64,000 bases of DNA from JACRPH01 sp041665465 (GCA_041665465.1 JBAYIU010000001.1:1364001-1428000), one strand, 5' to 3'; positions 31,512 to 40,322 are shown, counted from the stretch's first letter. Numbers and translations: made by a program. The notes: a model not told the origin generated them from the letters alone.

Positions 31512-31618
31512 ATCTAGAAGAGTGATGAACTGTCTTATAAAGTTTACTGAATGTCATTTGAGCCAAATACTACTCTAGAATAGATAATTTTAAAAATAAT
31601 CTCTCTTATAAAGTTATA

Positions 31619-32269
31619 ATGTTACCTGATTTTCAAGATATTGAGAAACAACTGACGCAAAGATTTTCTTTATCGGAATTAGAAGCTAGACTGAGGCCTG
31701 ATGATAAGAGCGGGGTTTGGACCGGTGCTTCTGAAGGAGGATTTTTAGCTCCGAAAGAGAGTTTGATTGATGTAGTAAGAGCAGATTATGAAACACTTCA
31801 AAGATTAGGTTTGGATTATGAAGAGATGGCCAGAATGGCTGATGTGGTGGTTAATCCTCCAAAAAAAGAGACTGTTCCACGGGGACGATGGGCTCGTTTT
31901 ATGGATCGATTAAGGGGAAAAAAGCAAGATGATTTATCGCGTGGTGATTCTACTTTTAATTTTCTTCCGATTGGGTCTTGTGGAGCTCAAGGTTGTCCTT
32001 GGGGTTGTAGCGGTAAAGATCATTTTGGATATAATACTTGGAGTGGTAATCATACTTATGTTGTAAGAAAAGGAGAATTTCCCGGGGTAAAACCTGGGGG
32101 GGATTTTGCTGATATAAACCGTCAACTCTATTTAGGTTCTTTCGCTGTCGTTACCGGTTTGACTCCTCATCTAATTGCTAGTCATTATTTCTTTGAAGGA
32201 GGCGATTCATATCGAACCGATCCCGCTAAGCTATTGGAAATTTTTAATTCACTTCAGAAAAAAAGATAA
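31619..32269 (+). CDS. Uncharacterised protein with a Cys-rich central loop
   Basis: I do not recognise this protein. Residues 118-133 read PIGSCGAQGCPWGCSGKD, with three cysteines in a Gly-rich loop that could bind zinc or an Fe-S cluster. The surrounding HFGYNTWSGNHTYVV and later HLIASHYFFEGGDSYRTD contain several His and aromatic residues, so a metal site is plausible. The N-terminal part is charged and helical, and there is no signal peptide. A TATA-like element lies in the upstream gap. Its stop lies 4 bp from that of the convergent MarR-like regulator. Confidence 0.58.
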   Translation: MLPDFQDIEKQLTQRFSLSELEARLRPDDKSGVWTGASEGGFLAPKESLIDVVRADYETLQRLGLDYEEMARMADVVVNPPKKETVPRGRWARFMDRLRGKKQDDLSRGDSTFNFLPIGSCGAQGCPWGCSGKDHFGYNTWSGNHTYVVRKGEFPGVKPGGDFADINRQLYLGSFAVVTGLTPHLIASHYFFEGGDSYRTDPAKLLEIFNSLQKKR

Positions 32270-32273
32270 TATT

Positions 32274-32621
32274 TTACCACTTCTGTATCTCTGCATCAAC
32301 CATATCTTCAAAGCCATGAAAGATCTTCTTGACCTTATCCTTTAATTCCTGTTTAGGTTTAGAAGAATAAATAAACACATAACCACCTTTCTCTAAGTTA
32401 AGCTGTCTTCTTTTAATCAAATCCTTTTCATGCAGCTTCTTTACACTTCTTTGGATAGTAGTACGATCTTTCTTAACATGTTTTATGATCTCTTCGATAG
32501 TTTCTTCCTCTTTAGAATATAATAAATGTTTCAGGACTAGGATTTCAGTCTTGTTCAAACTAAATGAACAATGTAAGATCTGTTCTAAGGTTATGATTCT
32601 GCAGATAAAATTTAAGGGCAT
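32274..32621 (-). CDS. Winged-helix transcriptional regulator (MarR/TrmB-like)
   Basis: The 115-aa protein has a winged helix: SLNKTEILVLKHLLYSK, ETIEEIIKHVKKDRTTIQRSVKKLHEKDLIKRR, then the wing GGYVFIYSS, and a C-terminal helix for dimerisation. A minus-strand TATA (GTTTATAAATG, about 32652..32642) is some 25 nt from the ATG, so its message is likely leaderless. It is divergent from the 44-aa frame and thioredoxin gene, which it may control. Effector unknown. Confidence 0.8.
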   Translation of the reverse strand: MPLNFICRIITLEQILHCSFSLNKTEILVLKHLLYSKEEETIEEIIKHVKKDRTTIQRSVKKLHEKDLIKRRQLNLEKGGYVFIYSSKPKQELKDKVKKIFHGFEDMVDAEIQKW

Positions 32622-32740
32622 ACCTTTATTTATTCAATTCTCATTTATAAACTTTGTGGGTTGTGCAAGTATACTCGCAGTACCGTCAGTCCTCCACACT
32701 ATTTATAAATTAGGATTAAGCCCACAGTTTGTGATGAAAT

Positions 32741-32875
32741 ATGATGTATAACAGAAAAGATTTATTAAACGAATTAACCTGCGAAGAGATATGTGCTTTG
32801 CAGGGAGTGGGAAGTCTAAAAAACTCTCGTGAAGCAAGAGAGATAAAATTCAACAAAGAATGTTATTGTCAATGA
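32741..32875 (+). CDS. 44-aa Cys-containing small protein upstream of thioredoxin
   Basis: The frame starts with two ATGs and encodes MMYNRKDLLNELTCEEICAL, then QGVGSLKNSREAREIKFNKECYCQ. It has four cysteines (TCEEIC and ECYC). GTGATG just upstream could act as an SD, and a TATA box (ATTTATAAAT at about 32700-32709) lies at a sensible distance. Its stop lies within the thioredoxin gene's AGGTGA ribosome site, so the two should be translated together. It may be a substrate or partner of thioredoxin. Confidence 0.5.
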   Translation: MMYNRKDLLNELTCEEICALQGVGSLKNSREAREIKFNKECYCQ

Positions 32876-32886
32876 GGTGAATAAAT

Positions 32887-33210
32887 ATGGTTCATGAATT
32901 AAGTGATAAGGAATTTAAGAAATTTATTAGCAGTCCAACTCCGGTAGTAGTAGATTTCTGGGCTTCTTGGTGCGGTCCGTGCAGAATGATGGCTCCTGCT
33001 TTTGAAGAAGCGAGTAAAGAGTTTGAAGGAAAAGCCAAATTCGCTAAACTTTCTACTGAAGATTATCCTGAACTGGCTGGAGAGAATAATATTGCTGGTA
33101 TACCTTGTTTAGTTGTGTTCAAAAACGGGAAAGAAGTAGATCGAATAGTGGGGTTTTCACCTGCTCCAGTGTTGAAGAGGAAGATCGAAGCAGTATTAGC
33201 TGAAATTTAA
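32887..33210 (+). CDS. trxA: Thioredoxin
   Basis: A classical 107-aa thioredoxin with the WASWCGPCRMMAP active site (C29, C32) and the buried Asp (VVDF). The cis-Pro loop reads AGIPCLVVFKNG, with Cys after the cis-Pro instead of the usual Thr, an uncommon change that may tune redox potential. AGGTGA precedes the ATG. It reduces disulfides in the cytoplasm, using a thioredoxin reductase not seen here. It is the second gene after a 44-aa Cys-containing frame. Confidence 0.96.
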   Translation: MVHELSDKEFKKFISSPTPVVVDFWASWCGPCRMMAPAFEEASKEFEGKAKFAKLSTEDYPELAGENNIAGIPCLVVFKNGKEVDRIVGFSPAPVLKRKIEAVLAEI

Positions 33211-33286
33211 CCTTTCTTATTCTTTTTTAATTATCTATTTTGGACTAAATAAGTGTTTATATTATAGTTATTCTTTAGATTAATTT

Positions 33287-34198
33287 ATGGCTGCACCTCA
33301 GAACGTAATCATCTGTTTGTATGATTGTGATGGTACTTTAATCCGAGGAGATATGCAGAACCCTTTTTTGAGAAGTTTTGGGATTGATCCTACTACTTTC
33401 TTTAAAGAGTCGGACCAGATGACCGAAAGAGAAAGAACTCAGCACCAGGTAGAGATTGATTATGAAAATGCTTACATGCTTCTTCTATTAGATTATGTTC
33501 AGGAAGGAAAACTTCCCCCTTTATCTAATCATGACTTAAGATCTTATGGAAAGATGCTTCAGGGGATAACTTTCAAAGGCTTGCCCGATTTCTTCTTTAA
33601 AACTAAGGAGATGGTTTTAGAAGATTCACGCTATCGTGAACATAATATCACTTTGGAACATTATATTGTTAGTACTGGTTTGAAAGAGATGATTTTGGGA
33701 AGTCCTTTAAATTTCGGTGGAATTCTGAACGGGGTGTACGCTTCAGAGTTCCGGGAAAGAGATGGTAGGATTGCTCAGATTGCCAGAGCTGTGGGCCATC
33801 AAAAAAAGACTGAATTCTTGTACATGGTAAATAAGGGTTCTAATGTTCCTCCTTATGTTAACGTCAATAATAATCTTCCTGAGGAAGAGAGAAGAGTTCC
33901 CTGGTATAATATCCTTTATTTTGGAGACAGTGGGATGAAAATGACTGATCATGCTGCTTTCGCTACTATCAGGCATATGGAAGTGAGAAGCAATGGTCGG
34001 AAAGGTAAAGCGGTTGCTGTTTATGATTCTGAGTCAGACCAAGCTCAGCAGAGAGCACGAGGATTTCTGGAAGCAGGAAGAGTTCATTATACGGCTCCGG
34101 CAGATTATAGTATTAATGGAGCGACCTTTAGGTTGGCCAAATCGCTGATCAAAGAAGCAGCAGACCAGATCTGTTTAAGAAATGAATATGGACGTTGA
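33287..34198 (+). CDS. HAD-superfamily hydrolase
   Basis: Motif I is DCDGTLIRGD near residue 13, motif II is the STG in YIVSTGLKEM, and motif III/IV is YFGDSGMKMTDHAAF. The Lys lies after RAVGHQK. The large insert between motifs I and II (about residues 40-125) is a C1-type cap, and the 303-aa size suits a phosphoserine-phosphatase-like subgroup. The substrate is unknown. The start follows a TATA-rich region without a strong SD, so a leaderless message is likely. The stop codon abuts that of the convergent U32 gene. Confidence 0.82.
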   Translation: MAAPQNVIICLYDCDGTLIRGDMQNPFLRSFGIDPTTFFKESDQMTERERTQHQVEIDYENAYMLLLLDYVQEGKLPPLSNHDLRSYGKMLQGITFKGLPDFFFKTKEMVLEDSRYREHNITLEHYIVSTGLKEMILGSPLNFGGILNGVYASEFRERDGRIAQIARAVGHQKKTEFLYMVNKGSNVPPYVNVNNNLPEEERRVPWYNILYFGDSGMKMTDHAAFATIRHMEVRSNGRKGKAVAVYDSESDQAQQRARGFLEAGRVHYTAPADYSINGATFRLAKSLIKEAADQICLRNEYGR

Positions 34199-36118
34199 TT
34201 ATTCTACTCCTTTATCCCAATGTCCTTTAGTATAATTCTCTTTGTCAATGGATAACTTCTTCCCTTTTAGAATATTAACATATTGTTTGACCATAAACCC
34301 AACATCTGTATCTAAGTCTAAAAAGAATTTATTGATCCCATTCTTTCTCAGAGCCAATATCCCTTCAAATAATCCCAACTCTACGCTGTTAAGAACTTGA
34401 AGATAAGTGTGTTCTTTTCTTACAGGGAAAGCATATCTCTTCTCATCTTTTAGAGAACGAGGTAAGGAAAGATACTTAGTGTTCATTAAAACTACTCTTC
34501 CCTGTATCAACACCACAAAACTTTTGTCTTGAAATTCTTTAAGTTCCCAGAATGATAATTCTGGAGAGATGATCGAAGTAGCTTTGTTAAAGAATTCTAG
34601 ATCATAATCGTTAAAGATGTTGTTAGAGTAATCTAAGTATAAGTTTAACCCTTTTTTGTTTCTTAGCTTGAGATAGACTCCTAAATCTCCGATTAAGATA
34701 TCTTTAACTTGATGTGTTTCAATTAGACTTAAAACTTGTTCTACTTCTTGATCGTTTAGTATCCTGGGAACGTAAGCTCCGAACCTAGAAGAATAATCTT
34801 CTGCTAAGAGGTTATAAAATACCTTATTTGCTCCAGAATTAAATGCATCTTCTCCGTCTTCGGTGGAATATACCTTTACTAATACTTCTTCTTTCCCTGC
34901 TCCTTTTGGTTTAATCTCTGGAAGAGTAATTCTTTCTATCGAGCGAGAAGGTTCTTTAATCGGGGCATTCTTGGTAAATTTAATGAGAGTAGATTTATCT
35001 GAGCTAGAAGTTTTGTAAATTCTGTTCCCCGAATGAGCGTGAATAAACAATTTTACTCTTTCTCCCTTGTAAGCACATTGAATTTCTGTTTTGTTTTTCT
35101 CTATCTTTCTTAATACTGCTCCATCTACCTTATTCTCCATCCATATTCCTAATCCGTCTCCTACTGAAAGGTCTTCCTGTAACTGGATAAAGTTTCCCGG
35201 TTCTAAAGTTCCTAAGAATAATCCCCTGCTGGTGGGTCGTTCTGGAGAGATTAATTGTTTATCTTTACTGTAGTATCCCCAAGTGAATTCTCTATTAAAA
35301 GCAAGCTCCATCTCTTTGAAGTATTCCTTATTTACTTCAAATTTTCCGGCATAGTAAGAATCGATAGCAGATCGATAAGTGCGAGCAGCTGCAGCAACAT
35401 ACTTCTCGCTACGTAATCTGCCTTCAATTTTTAATGAAGAAACGCCCATTTCAATAATCTCCGGAATTTTCTTAACTAGACAAAGGTCTTTCATACTTAA
35501 CAGATAACTTCCGTTGTAGATTCTACGACAAGGCTGAGCGCACATGCCTCGATTCCCGGAACGTCCTCCAATCATACTAGAAAAAAGGCATTTTCCGGAG
35601 TAAGAGAAGCATAGTGCTCCCTGCACAAAAATTTCTGTTGGTAATTTAGTGGTTTTGATGAAATGCTCAATCTCTTCTTTAGAAAATTCTCTGGGTAAGA
35701 CTACTTTATCTGCTTCTTTGATCAAATCATAAAAGTAAGTGTTAGTAATAGCTGCTTGGGTAGAAATATGTACTTCTAATCCGGGAAAATTCTGTTTGAT
35801 GATCGGTAAGAAGGACAGTTCTTGGATAATAACTGCGTCAGCATTAGCTAGATAGATACTTTTTACTGTTTCAAAGAATTCATTAATCTCTGAATTCTTG
35901 ATTAGGATGTTTAAGGTGATGTAGACCTTGACTCCATTCTGGTGAGCGTAAGCAGTAACCTCTTTTAGTTCTTCTAACTTGAAATTGTCTGCTCTTCTTC
36001 GAGCGTTGAATTTATCTATGCCTAAGTACACTGCGTCAGCGCCATTCTCTACTGCTGCTCTTAAGCAGTCCCAATTTCCTGCTGGAAGGAGTAATTCTAT
36101 TTTAGATGTTTTAGGCAT
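34199..36118 (-). CDS. Long U32-family protein (RlhA/TrhP-like)
   Basis: The N-terminal U32 domain begins IELLLPAGNWDCLRAAVENGADAVYLG and has the Fe-S cysteines in GALCFSYSGKCLFSSMIGG, then GNRGMCAQPCRR. KIEGRLRSEKYV follows. Unlike the 399-aa protein at 16666, it has an additional C-terminal half (about residues 400-639) with a second barrel-like region, as in longer RlhA/YhbU-group U32 proteins. Bacterial RlhA hydroxylates 23S rRNA C2501 and TrhP hydroxylates tRNA U34, so RNA hydroxylation is the best inference. It is divergent from Bud32, another tRNA-modification gene. Confidence 0.83.
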   Translation of the reverse strand: MPKTSKIELLLPAGNWDCLRAAVENGADAVYLGIDKFNARRRADNFKLEELKEVTAYAHQNGVKVYITLNILIKNSEINEFFETVKSIYLANADAVIIQELSFLPIIKQNFPGLEVHISTQAAITNTYFYDLIKEADKVVLPREFSKEEIEHFIKTTKLPTEIFVQGALCFSYSGKCLFSSMIGGRSGNRGMCAQPCRRIYNGSYLLSMKDLCLVKKIPEIIEMGVSSLKIEGRLRSEKYVAAAARTYRSAIDSYYAGKFEVNKEYFKEMELAFNREFTWGYYSKDKQLISPERPTSRGLFLGTLEPGNFIQLQEDLSVGDGLGIWMENKVDGAVLRKIEKNKTEIQCAYKGERVKLFIHAHSGNRIYKTSSSDKSTLIKFTKNAPIKEPSRSIERITLPEIKPKGAGKEEVLVKVYSTEDGEDAFNSGANKVFYNLLAEDYSSRFGAYVPRILNDQEVEQVLSLIETHQVKDILIGDLGVYLKLRNKKGLNLYLDYSNNIFNDYDLEFFNKATSIISPELSFWELKEFQDKSFVVLIQGRVVLMNTKYLSLPRSLKDEKRYAFPVRKEHTYLQVLNSVELGLFEGILALRKNGINKFFLDLDTDVGFMVKQYVNILKGKKLSIDKENYTKGHWDKGVE

Positions 36119-36171
36119 ATAGCTTATTCAGTTTCGATAGGTTTTTAAATTCTCTCCTCCTGACTCGAGAT

Positions 36172-36774
36172 ATGCACAAAATTGGTCAAGGAGCAGAAGC
36201 AGTAATTTATCGTGATGCAGATAGAGTTATCAAAGAACGTTTATCTAAAGGTTACAGAATTCCTCAGATAGATCGAGCTTTACGTGGATTTAGAACTAGA
36301 AGAGAAGCTAAAGTGATGCAACGCTTAGAAGAGATGAACTTTCCTGCTCCAAGATTATTAGGGATGTCTGATAAGGATATGACTTTAACCATGGACTTTA
36401 TTTCTGGATCAAAATTAAGAGACGTTATCGAAGAAGGAGACGTTTATCAGCAATTAGCTCGAGAGATGGGTGAGAAGATCGGTCAGTTACATTTAAAGGA
36501 TATTATTCATGGAGATTTAACCACTTCTAATATCTTAGTTCGACAAGGAGAATTAGTGTTTATTGATTTTGGGTTATCTTTCTTTTCTGAGAAAGTGGAA
36601 GACAAAGCAGTAGATTTATTTCTATTAAACCGAGCTTTAGAAAGTAAACATTATCATATCTATCCAGATGTGTTTGAAAAAGCTTTAGAAGGATATTATG
36701 AATCTTATCCAGAAGCTAAAGCGGTTCTTGAAAGATATAATGCGGTAATGAAAAGAGGAAGAAATAAGAAATAG
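36172..36774 (+). CDS. bud32: Bud32/PRPK-type kinase of the KEOPS complex
   Basis: MHKIGQGAEAVIYRD is the family's short Gly-rich loop, followed by VIKERLSKGYRIPQIDRALRG with the catalytic Lys and the typical RxPxxD motif. The active site is IIHGDLTTSNILV, with VFIDFGLSFFS as the metal-binding DFG. Bud32 is the atypical ATPase/kinase subunit of KEOPS, which makes t6A37 on ANN-decoding tRNAs. At 200 aa it is the free-standing minimal form. The partner Kae1 is not in the window. A TATA-like element lies about 30 nt upstream. Confidence 0.95.
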   Translation: MHKIGQGAEAVIYRDADRVIKERLSKGYRIPQIDRALRGFRTRREAKVMQRLEEMNFPAPRLLGMSDKDMTLTMDFISGSKLRDVIEEGDVYQQLAREMGEKIGQLHLKDIIHGDLTTSNILVRQGELVFIDFGLSFFSEKVEDKAVDLFLLNRALESKHYHIYPDVFEKALEGYYESYPEAKAVLERYNAVMKRGRNKK

Positions 36775-36776
36775 TT

Positions 36777-37439
36777 CTAAGGGAACACCCATTTAGTTGC
36801 AATGGTTCCTGGGCCTCTTCTTCCTAAGATGGGGCCATCATCATACATAAAACCGGCTGCAGCCATATTATCCCTGGCCATTCTGGCACAAGAAAAAGTG
36901 GCCAGGATCCCATTTCTCTTAATCACTCTATACATCTGGTCGAAGAATTCTTTATTCCACATATCTGGAGCAGATTTTGGAGAAAAAGGATCAAAGAAGA
37001 TGGCATCAAAATATTCTTCCGGCAAGAGTTTACTAGTTTCATGAGCATCGCCTAGAAGATATTTAATGTGTACTTTTCCTTCTCTTACTTCTAAATTATC
37101 AGGGGTGATCTTCTTGAAATACTTGAACGCAGGAATAGCTGGATTGACTTCTTGGATCTTCTTGATGATTTCTGGGTCAATCTCTAAACCTACTATTTCC
37201 ACTTCGCAATCGGGATTTTCTTCTAAAGCGACTTGAATTCCCATGGCAGCATTATACCCCATCCCGGCGCAAGCGTCAAGGATGGTAACTTTTCCAGTTC
37301 GAGCTAACTCTTTAATCTTGCACGGAATAGCATACTTCTTTAGAGCTTCTTCTACTGCTCCAGTATGAGAGTGATACGTTTCTTGTATCTCTTCATTCAA
37401 GAAGGTTTCTGAACCGTCAGCGGTAGTACATTTTTGCAT
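36777..37439 (-). CDS. MnmC-like SAM-dependent methyltransferase
   Basis: The N-terminal block TADGSETFLNEEIQETYHSHTGA is close to the MnmC methyltransferase entry motif (GxxT..y...l.E.YHS..GA). Then come TILDACAGMGYNAA (motif I), EIVGLEIDPE (motif II) and the conserved FFDPFSPKSAPDMWNKEFF. Bacterial MnmC makes mnm5s2U34 in tRNA. Archaeal stand-alone forms lack the oxidase domain, and their exact product is less clear. With Elp3 (57442) and the U32 proteins, this window is rich in anticodon-modification candidates. The stop lies 3 bp from the bud32 stop. Confidence 0.85.
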   Translation of the reverse strand: MQKCTTADGSETFLNEEIQETYHSHTGAVEEALKKYAIPCKIKELARTGKVTILDACAGMGYNAAMGIQVALEENPDCEVEIVGLEIDPEIIKKIQEVNPAIPAFKYFKKITPDNLEVREGKVHIKYLLGDAHETSKLLPEEYFDAIFFDPFSPKSAPDMWNKEFFDQMYRVIKRNGILATFSCARMARDNMAAAGFMYDDGPILGRRGPGTIATKWVFP

Positions 37440-37483
37440 AGAATCCTATTTTGGCAGGGATTTAAATAAGTTTAGGAAGAATT

Positions 37484-37602
37484 GGCTCTGTCTGGAGAAG
37501 ATGACATTTGTATACTGGAGCACGGCGCGATAATTTTTTCTTCGGAAAAAATGCGCCTCAATTGGCGCCAGTATACAAAAAGGTTCTATTCCGAACAGAG
37601 CC
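37484..37602. repeat. 119-nt nested palindrome with UUCG-capped hairpin
   Basis: Three nested arms are visible. GGCTCTGT/ACAGAGCC is at 37484-37491 and 37595-37602. TTTGTATACTGG/CCAGTATACAAA (12 bp) is at 37507-37518 and 37568-37579. GGCGC/GCGCC is at 37524-37528 and 37553-37557, enclosing ATTTTTTC-TTCG-GAAAAAAT at 37533-37552. It is G+C-richer than its surroundings and has no coding frame. It may be a MITE-like element or a structured RNA. Confidence 0.75.
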
Positions 37603-37663
37603 GGAAGAATTTGTATTCTTGTAAATCTAAATATTAATAAGTCTCTTCTTTCATTGGATTATA

Positions 37664-37864
37664 ATGGTTGAATATCACTGTTTAGAATGTTCTTCTTTGT
37701 TGAAGGAAGTGAAACGTCCTGTAGATTCTCCTTTGAATCCTGAACAATGGGCATCACAAAGAGCAGGAGATTATTACTGTGAGACTTGTCCAGGAGAGAG
37801 AGGTAAAAGTGGACATCGGTATTATTGGAAGAGTGAGCTAGAAGCTCGGGTAGATACAAGATAA
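37664..37864 (+). CDS. 66-aa zinc-ribbon protein
   Basis: MVEYHCLECSSLL and YYCETCPGERGKSGHRYYW give C-x2-C and C-x2-C zinc ligand pairs separated by 29 residues. The C-terminus is polar. The opposite strand also has an open frame, but it lacks any motif, so I choose this one. A TATA-like AAATATTAATAA lies about 30 nt upstream, suggesting a leaderless message. It sits between the palindromic element and a convergent unknown gene. Function unknown. Confidence 0.65.
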   Translation: MVEYHCLECSSLLKEVKRPVDSPLNPEQWASQRAGDYYCETCPGERGKSGHRYYWKSELEARVDTR

Positions 37865-37895
37865 ATAAGTCTCAATACTTTTCTTTAATCATTGA

Positions 37896-38306
37896 TTATT
37901 CTTTTCCAGGAATCTTAGGATATTTTATGGGTTGACTGGTTATAGCGATATAACATCCGCGGACGAAACTGTTTAAGTTGCCATAGAAAGTTTGTTTCCA
38001 AGGATCTCTTTCTTCTATTGCTTTAAGGTAAGCTGCTTCGAAATCTCCTTCACCCTCTAAAGACTCATAAGAACGGTTATAATATCTGTCACTTACTTTT
38101 CTTTTAAGTTGTCCTTTCTTTAAACTAACTTGTAAGTTACTTCTACACCAGTCTCCTGGGGTAAACTCATATCCTTGTAAGGCTATCCTTGCTATCTGAC
38201 AAAGATCTACTCTCTCTTTCGGAACGTATCCTTTCAGATAAGCGAGAGTAACAATTTTATGTTTTCCAAATTCTGTAAGTCCTTCCACTAATCTATCTAG
38301 ATCCAT
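37896..38306 (-). CDS. Uncharacterised 136-aa protein
   Basis: I do not recognise this protein. It is predicted mostly helical, with cysteines in DLCQIARIAL, GDWCRSN and VRGCYIAI and many basic residues in KKGQLKRKVSDRYYNRSY. No signal peptide or membrane helix is seen. The ATG at 38306 is the only plausible start. It converges with the zinc-ribbon gene. A nucleic-acid-binding role is possible from its charge but not supported further. Confidence 0.55.
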   Translation of the reverse strand: MDLDRLVEGLTEFGKHKIVTLAYLKGYVPKERVDLCQIARIALQGYEFTPGDWCRSNLQVSLKKGQLKRKVSDRYYNRSYESLEGEGDFEAAYLKAIEERDPWKQTFYGNLNSFVRGCYIAITSQPIKYPKIPGKE

Positions 38307-38361
38307 CGCTTCTGAAAATTAGAATTGGTTTAAAGGTATTTCTATCCTTTAGAATACGCAA

Positions 38362-39846
38362 TTAACAATTAATACCAGCAACAGCTAGTTCTGCAGAACT
38401 TAAACATTCTTGTAACACTTCACAATATTTAGAAACATCCTTTTCTGAGTTTAAACCAAACCCCGGCAGAATATATTTAGAAGGCAAGATTACTAGATTC
38501 TGTTGTAAATTGTTAACTCTTTGTAGATTGGAACAACTTAAATCATTAATCACTAAATCAAAACTCTGGAAGTTAAGGAACTTAACAGAGAAGTCGTAAG
38601 CTTCAGAATTATAATCACAGGGTTGAAGTGCTTCAGTCAAGGCATGGCCCAGAGAAGTTTTCAGTACTCGGTAAGATATACTTTGTCCTTGATCTTCAAC
38701 CTGAACACAAATATCTGCAAACTTAAGTTTTGTGTAAAATATATTATTAGCAAGATTTTGTTCTAATAATGGTCCGACTTGAGAGTACAGATCAACCGTG
38801 CCCATCTGAATCGCTTTCCCGGTAGTTACTCCTCTTAACAACAATAATCCTCCTAAGATAATTAACACACTTACGATTAAGATGCTTAACACTTTAGTAG
38901 CATCATGTTGAAACAGAGTTTTAAAATCAAATGTAGGTAAATTGATAGTTGGAGCAGAAGGAGCTTCTTTAGGGGCCGTCTTGCCTAAGAAGCGATGATA
39001 ATTATGGCGCATAGTCTCTTTGTAGGCCCAGCGTGCTTCTTCTTCACTCCAGCCAGTTTCCATCAAATTATCTTTGATCTGAATAAACTTTTTCCCGATT
39101 TTAATCTGTTGAGTTAAGTAAGCATGAATAGCAGGAGTTAATTCTGCTTCAAACTTCTCTTCTCTTTTCTTTTGTAAATCAAAGTAATAATATACTCCAG
39201 CTCCTGCTAAAGACAAGATTAAAATAATTAGAACGGTAGTTATAATCCAAAGGGTAGAACTTTTTTGTTCTAGTTCCGTCTTAACTTGGTCAATCTGTCC
39301 TTGGGTAGCATTTATGTCTGATTGTAATACTGCTAATCCAGTAGAGATACTAGTTACATCTTTCTTCAACTCTTCTTTATTCTGTTCTTGTTGAGAATTA
39401 AATGATTGTAAATTGGTGTTAAGGTTATTTGTAGTAGATTCAATGGAAGTGACTTTAGTGTTCAGTTCATCAGTCTTACCCTGGAGTTCGTTTACCTGTT
39501 GTTGGATGGAAGAAACTGAAGTTTCGATCACGTTAACTCTATCTCCTAAACTAGTGAAAGCAGAATCTTCTACCACTGGAGCGACGGGAACAGTAACATT
39601 AGTGAGGTTGGTTGAAGTCTGGTCAAAGGTTAAAGGAGGTGTTGCTGTAATTGGACTGACAGTAAAACAAGTTGAAGTAACCAAGTTACAATAACTAGGC
39701 AACTGAAACATGGGGACAAACATCTGACATTCATCATCTGTAAAACAAGGTGCAGAAGGTCCTAAATCTGTATCTGCAGAGATAAAACTAGCTATTAACA
39801 ATAAAGATAACACTATTTCTATTAAGATAATACTTTTTTTAGCCAT
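38362..39846 (-). CDS. Membrane protein with extracellular coiled coil
   Basis: The layout is a signal peptide (residues 4-24), a small Cys-containing exported segment (four Cys, SAPCFTDDEC and SYCNLVTSTC), then a Thr/Pro stretch. A long coiled coil follows (about 98-195, repeats like VIETSVSSIQQQVNELQ), then a membrane helix (TLWIITTVLIILILSLAGAGV). Next is a cytoplasmic helical region with GWSEEEARWAYKETM, a second membrane helix (ILIVSVLIILGGLLLL) and a C-terminal exported domain with more cysteines. The GWSEEEARWAY segment resembles short helical modules found in other archaeal membrane proteins. I infer a surface-spanning structural or signalling protein. No family was recognised. Confidence 0.68.
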   Translation of the reverse strand: MAKKSIILIEIVLSLLLIASFISADTDLGPSAPCFTDDECQMFVPMFQLPSYCNLVTSTCFTVSPITATPPLTFDQTSTNLTNVTVPVAPVVEDSAFTSLGDRVNVIETSVSSIQQQVNELQGKTDELNTKVTSIESTTNNLNTNLQSFNSQQEQNKEELKKDVTSISTGLAVLQSDINATQGQIDQVKTELEQKSSTLWIITTVLIILILSLAGAGVYYYFDLQKKREEKFEAELTPAIHAYLTQQIKIGKKFIQIKDNLMETGWSEEEARWAYKETMRHNYHRFLGKTAPKEAPSAPTINLPTFDFKTLFQHDATKVLSILIVSVLIILGGLLLLRGVTTGKAIQMGTVDLYSQVGPLLEQNLANNIFYTKLKFADICVQVEDQGQSISYRVLKTSLGHALTEALQPCDYNSEAYDFSVKFLNFQSFDLVINDLSCSNLQRVNNLQQNLVILPSKYILPGFGLNSEKDVSKYCEVLQECLSSAELAVAGINC

Positions 39847-39921
39847 TCCTCTTTTATCTAAGGCTAGTCTTTGGAGTTTATATAGTTTATTATTGTTTTA
39901 AAGAGAAAAAGGAATAAAAAG

Positions 39922-40227
39922 TTACTTTTTGTGGGCTTCTTGATAAGCTTCCCGCACTAACTCTGGCAGTAAATTATAGCTGATATCCTTTCTTTCAACA
40001 ATTCCATTCGGACAAGCTCCCATATTCAAGATTTTACTTTTCTCAAAATCTACCACATAACGCAATTGTTCTGGACCGATACAATATTCTCGTTCGGGAG
40101 TTTCTAAATTACCATCTACTTCTACCCATCTTTGGGTAGTGGGAGTTGTGGGAATATCGTTAGATGATCTACAATTGCCACAATAAGCAAGCAATCCGAC
40201 TAAACCTAATAGTTTATATGTTTTCAT
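39922..40227 (-). CDS. Small lipoprotein-like protein, unknown function
   Basis: From the ATG at 40227 the product starts MKTYKLLGLVGLLAYCGNC, a short signal peptide with candidate lipid-anchored Cys16, then a Thr-rich linker and a small domain with two cysteines (EYCIGPE and GACPNG). A TTG at 40257 is in frame but gives a less typical signal peptide, so I reject it. It is divergent from the TrmB gene, from which it is separated by a GCCGTC/GACGGC hairpin. Function unknown. Confidence 0.6.
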   Translation of the reverse strand: MKTYKLLGLVGLLAYCGNCRSSNDIPTTPTTQRWVEVDGNLETPEREYCIGPEQLRYVVDFEKSKILNMGACPNGIVERKDISYNLLPELVREAYQEAHKK

Positions 40228-40261
40228 ACTACTCTTAAGAGATAACAAGTATATCAATTAT

Positions 40262-40280
40262 CGCCGTCTAAAAGCGACGG
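40262..40280. repeat. Short hairpin between divergent genes
   Basis: GCCGTC (40262-40267) and GACGGC (40275-40280) form a 6-bp GC-rich stem with loop TAAAAGC. It lies between the start of the lipoprotein and the TrmB gene and may be an operator or a 5' hairpin. No more can be said. Confidence 0.4.
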
Positions 40281-40322
40281 CTAAACAAAAACTTTTTAAA
40301 CTCCGCTGTTTTGAGAAAGGAA

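Noticed and set aside
32653..32730. TTTGTGGG ... CCCACAGTTT partial inverted repeat between the MarR-like gene and the thioredoxin region
   Set aside because: Only six bases pair cleanly over a 60-base gap; too weak to call an operator.
37659..37859. Minus-strand frame over the 66-aa zinc-ribbon gene
   Set aside because: The plus strand has two Cys pairs and a promoter; the minus frame has none.
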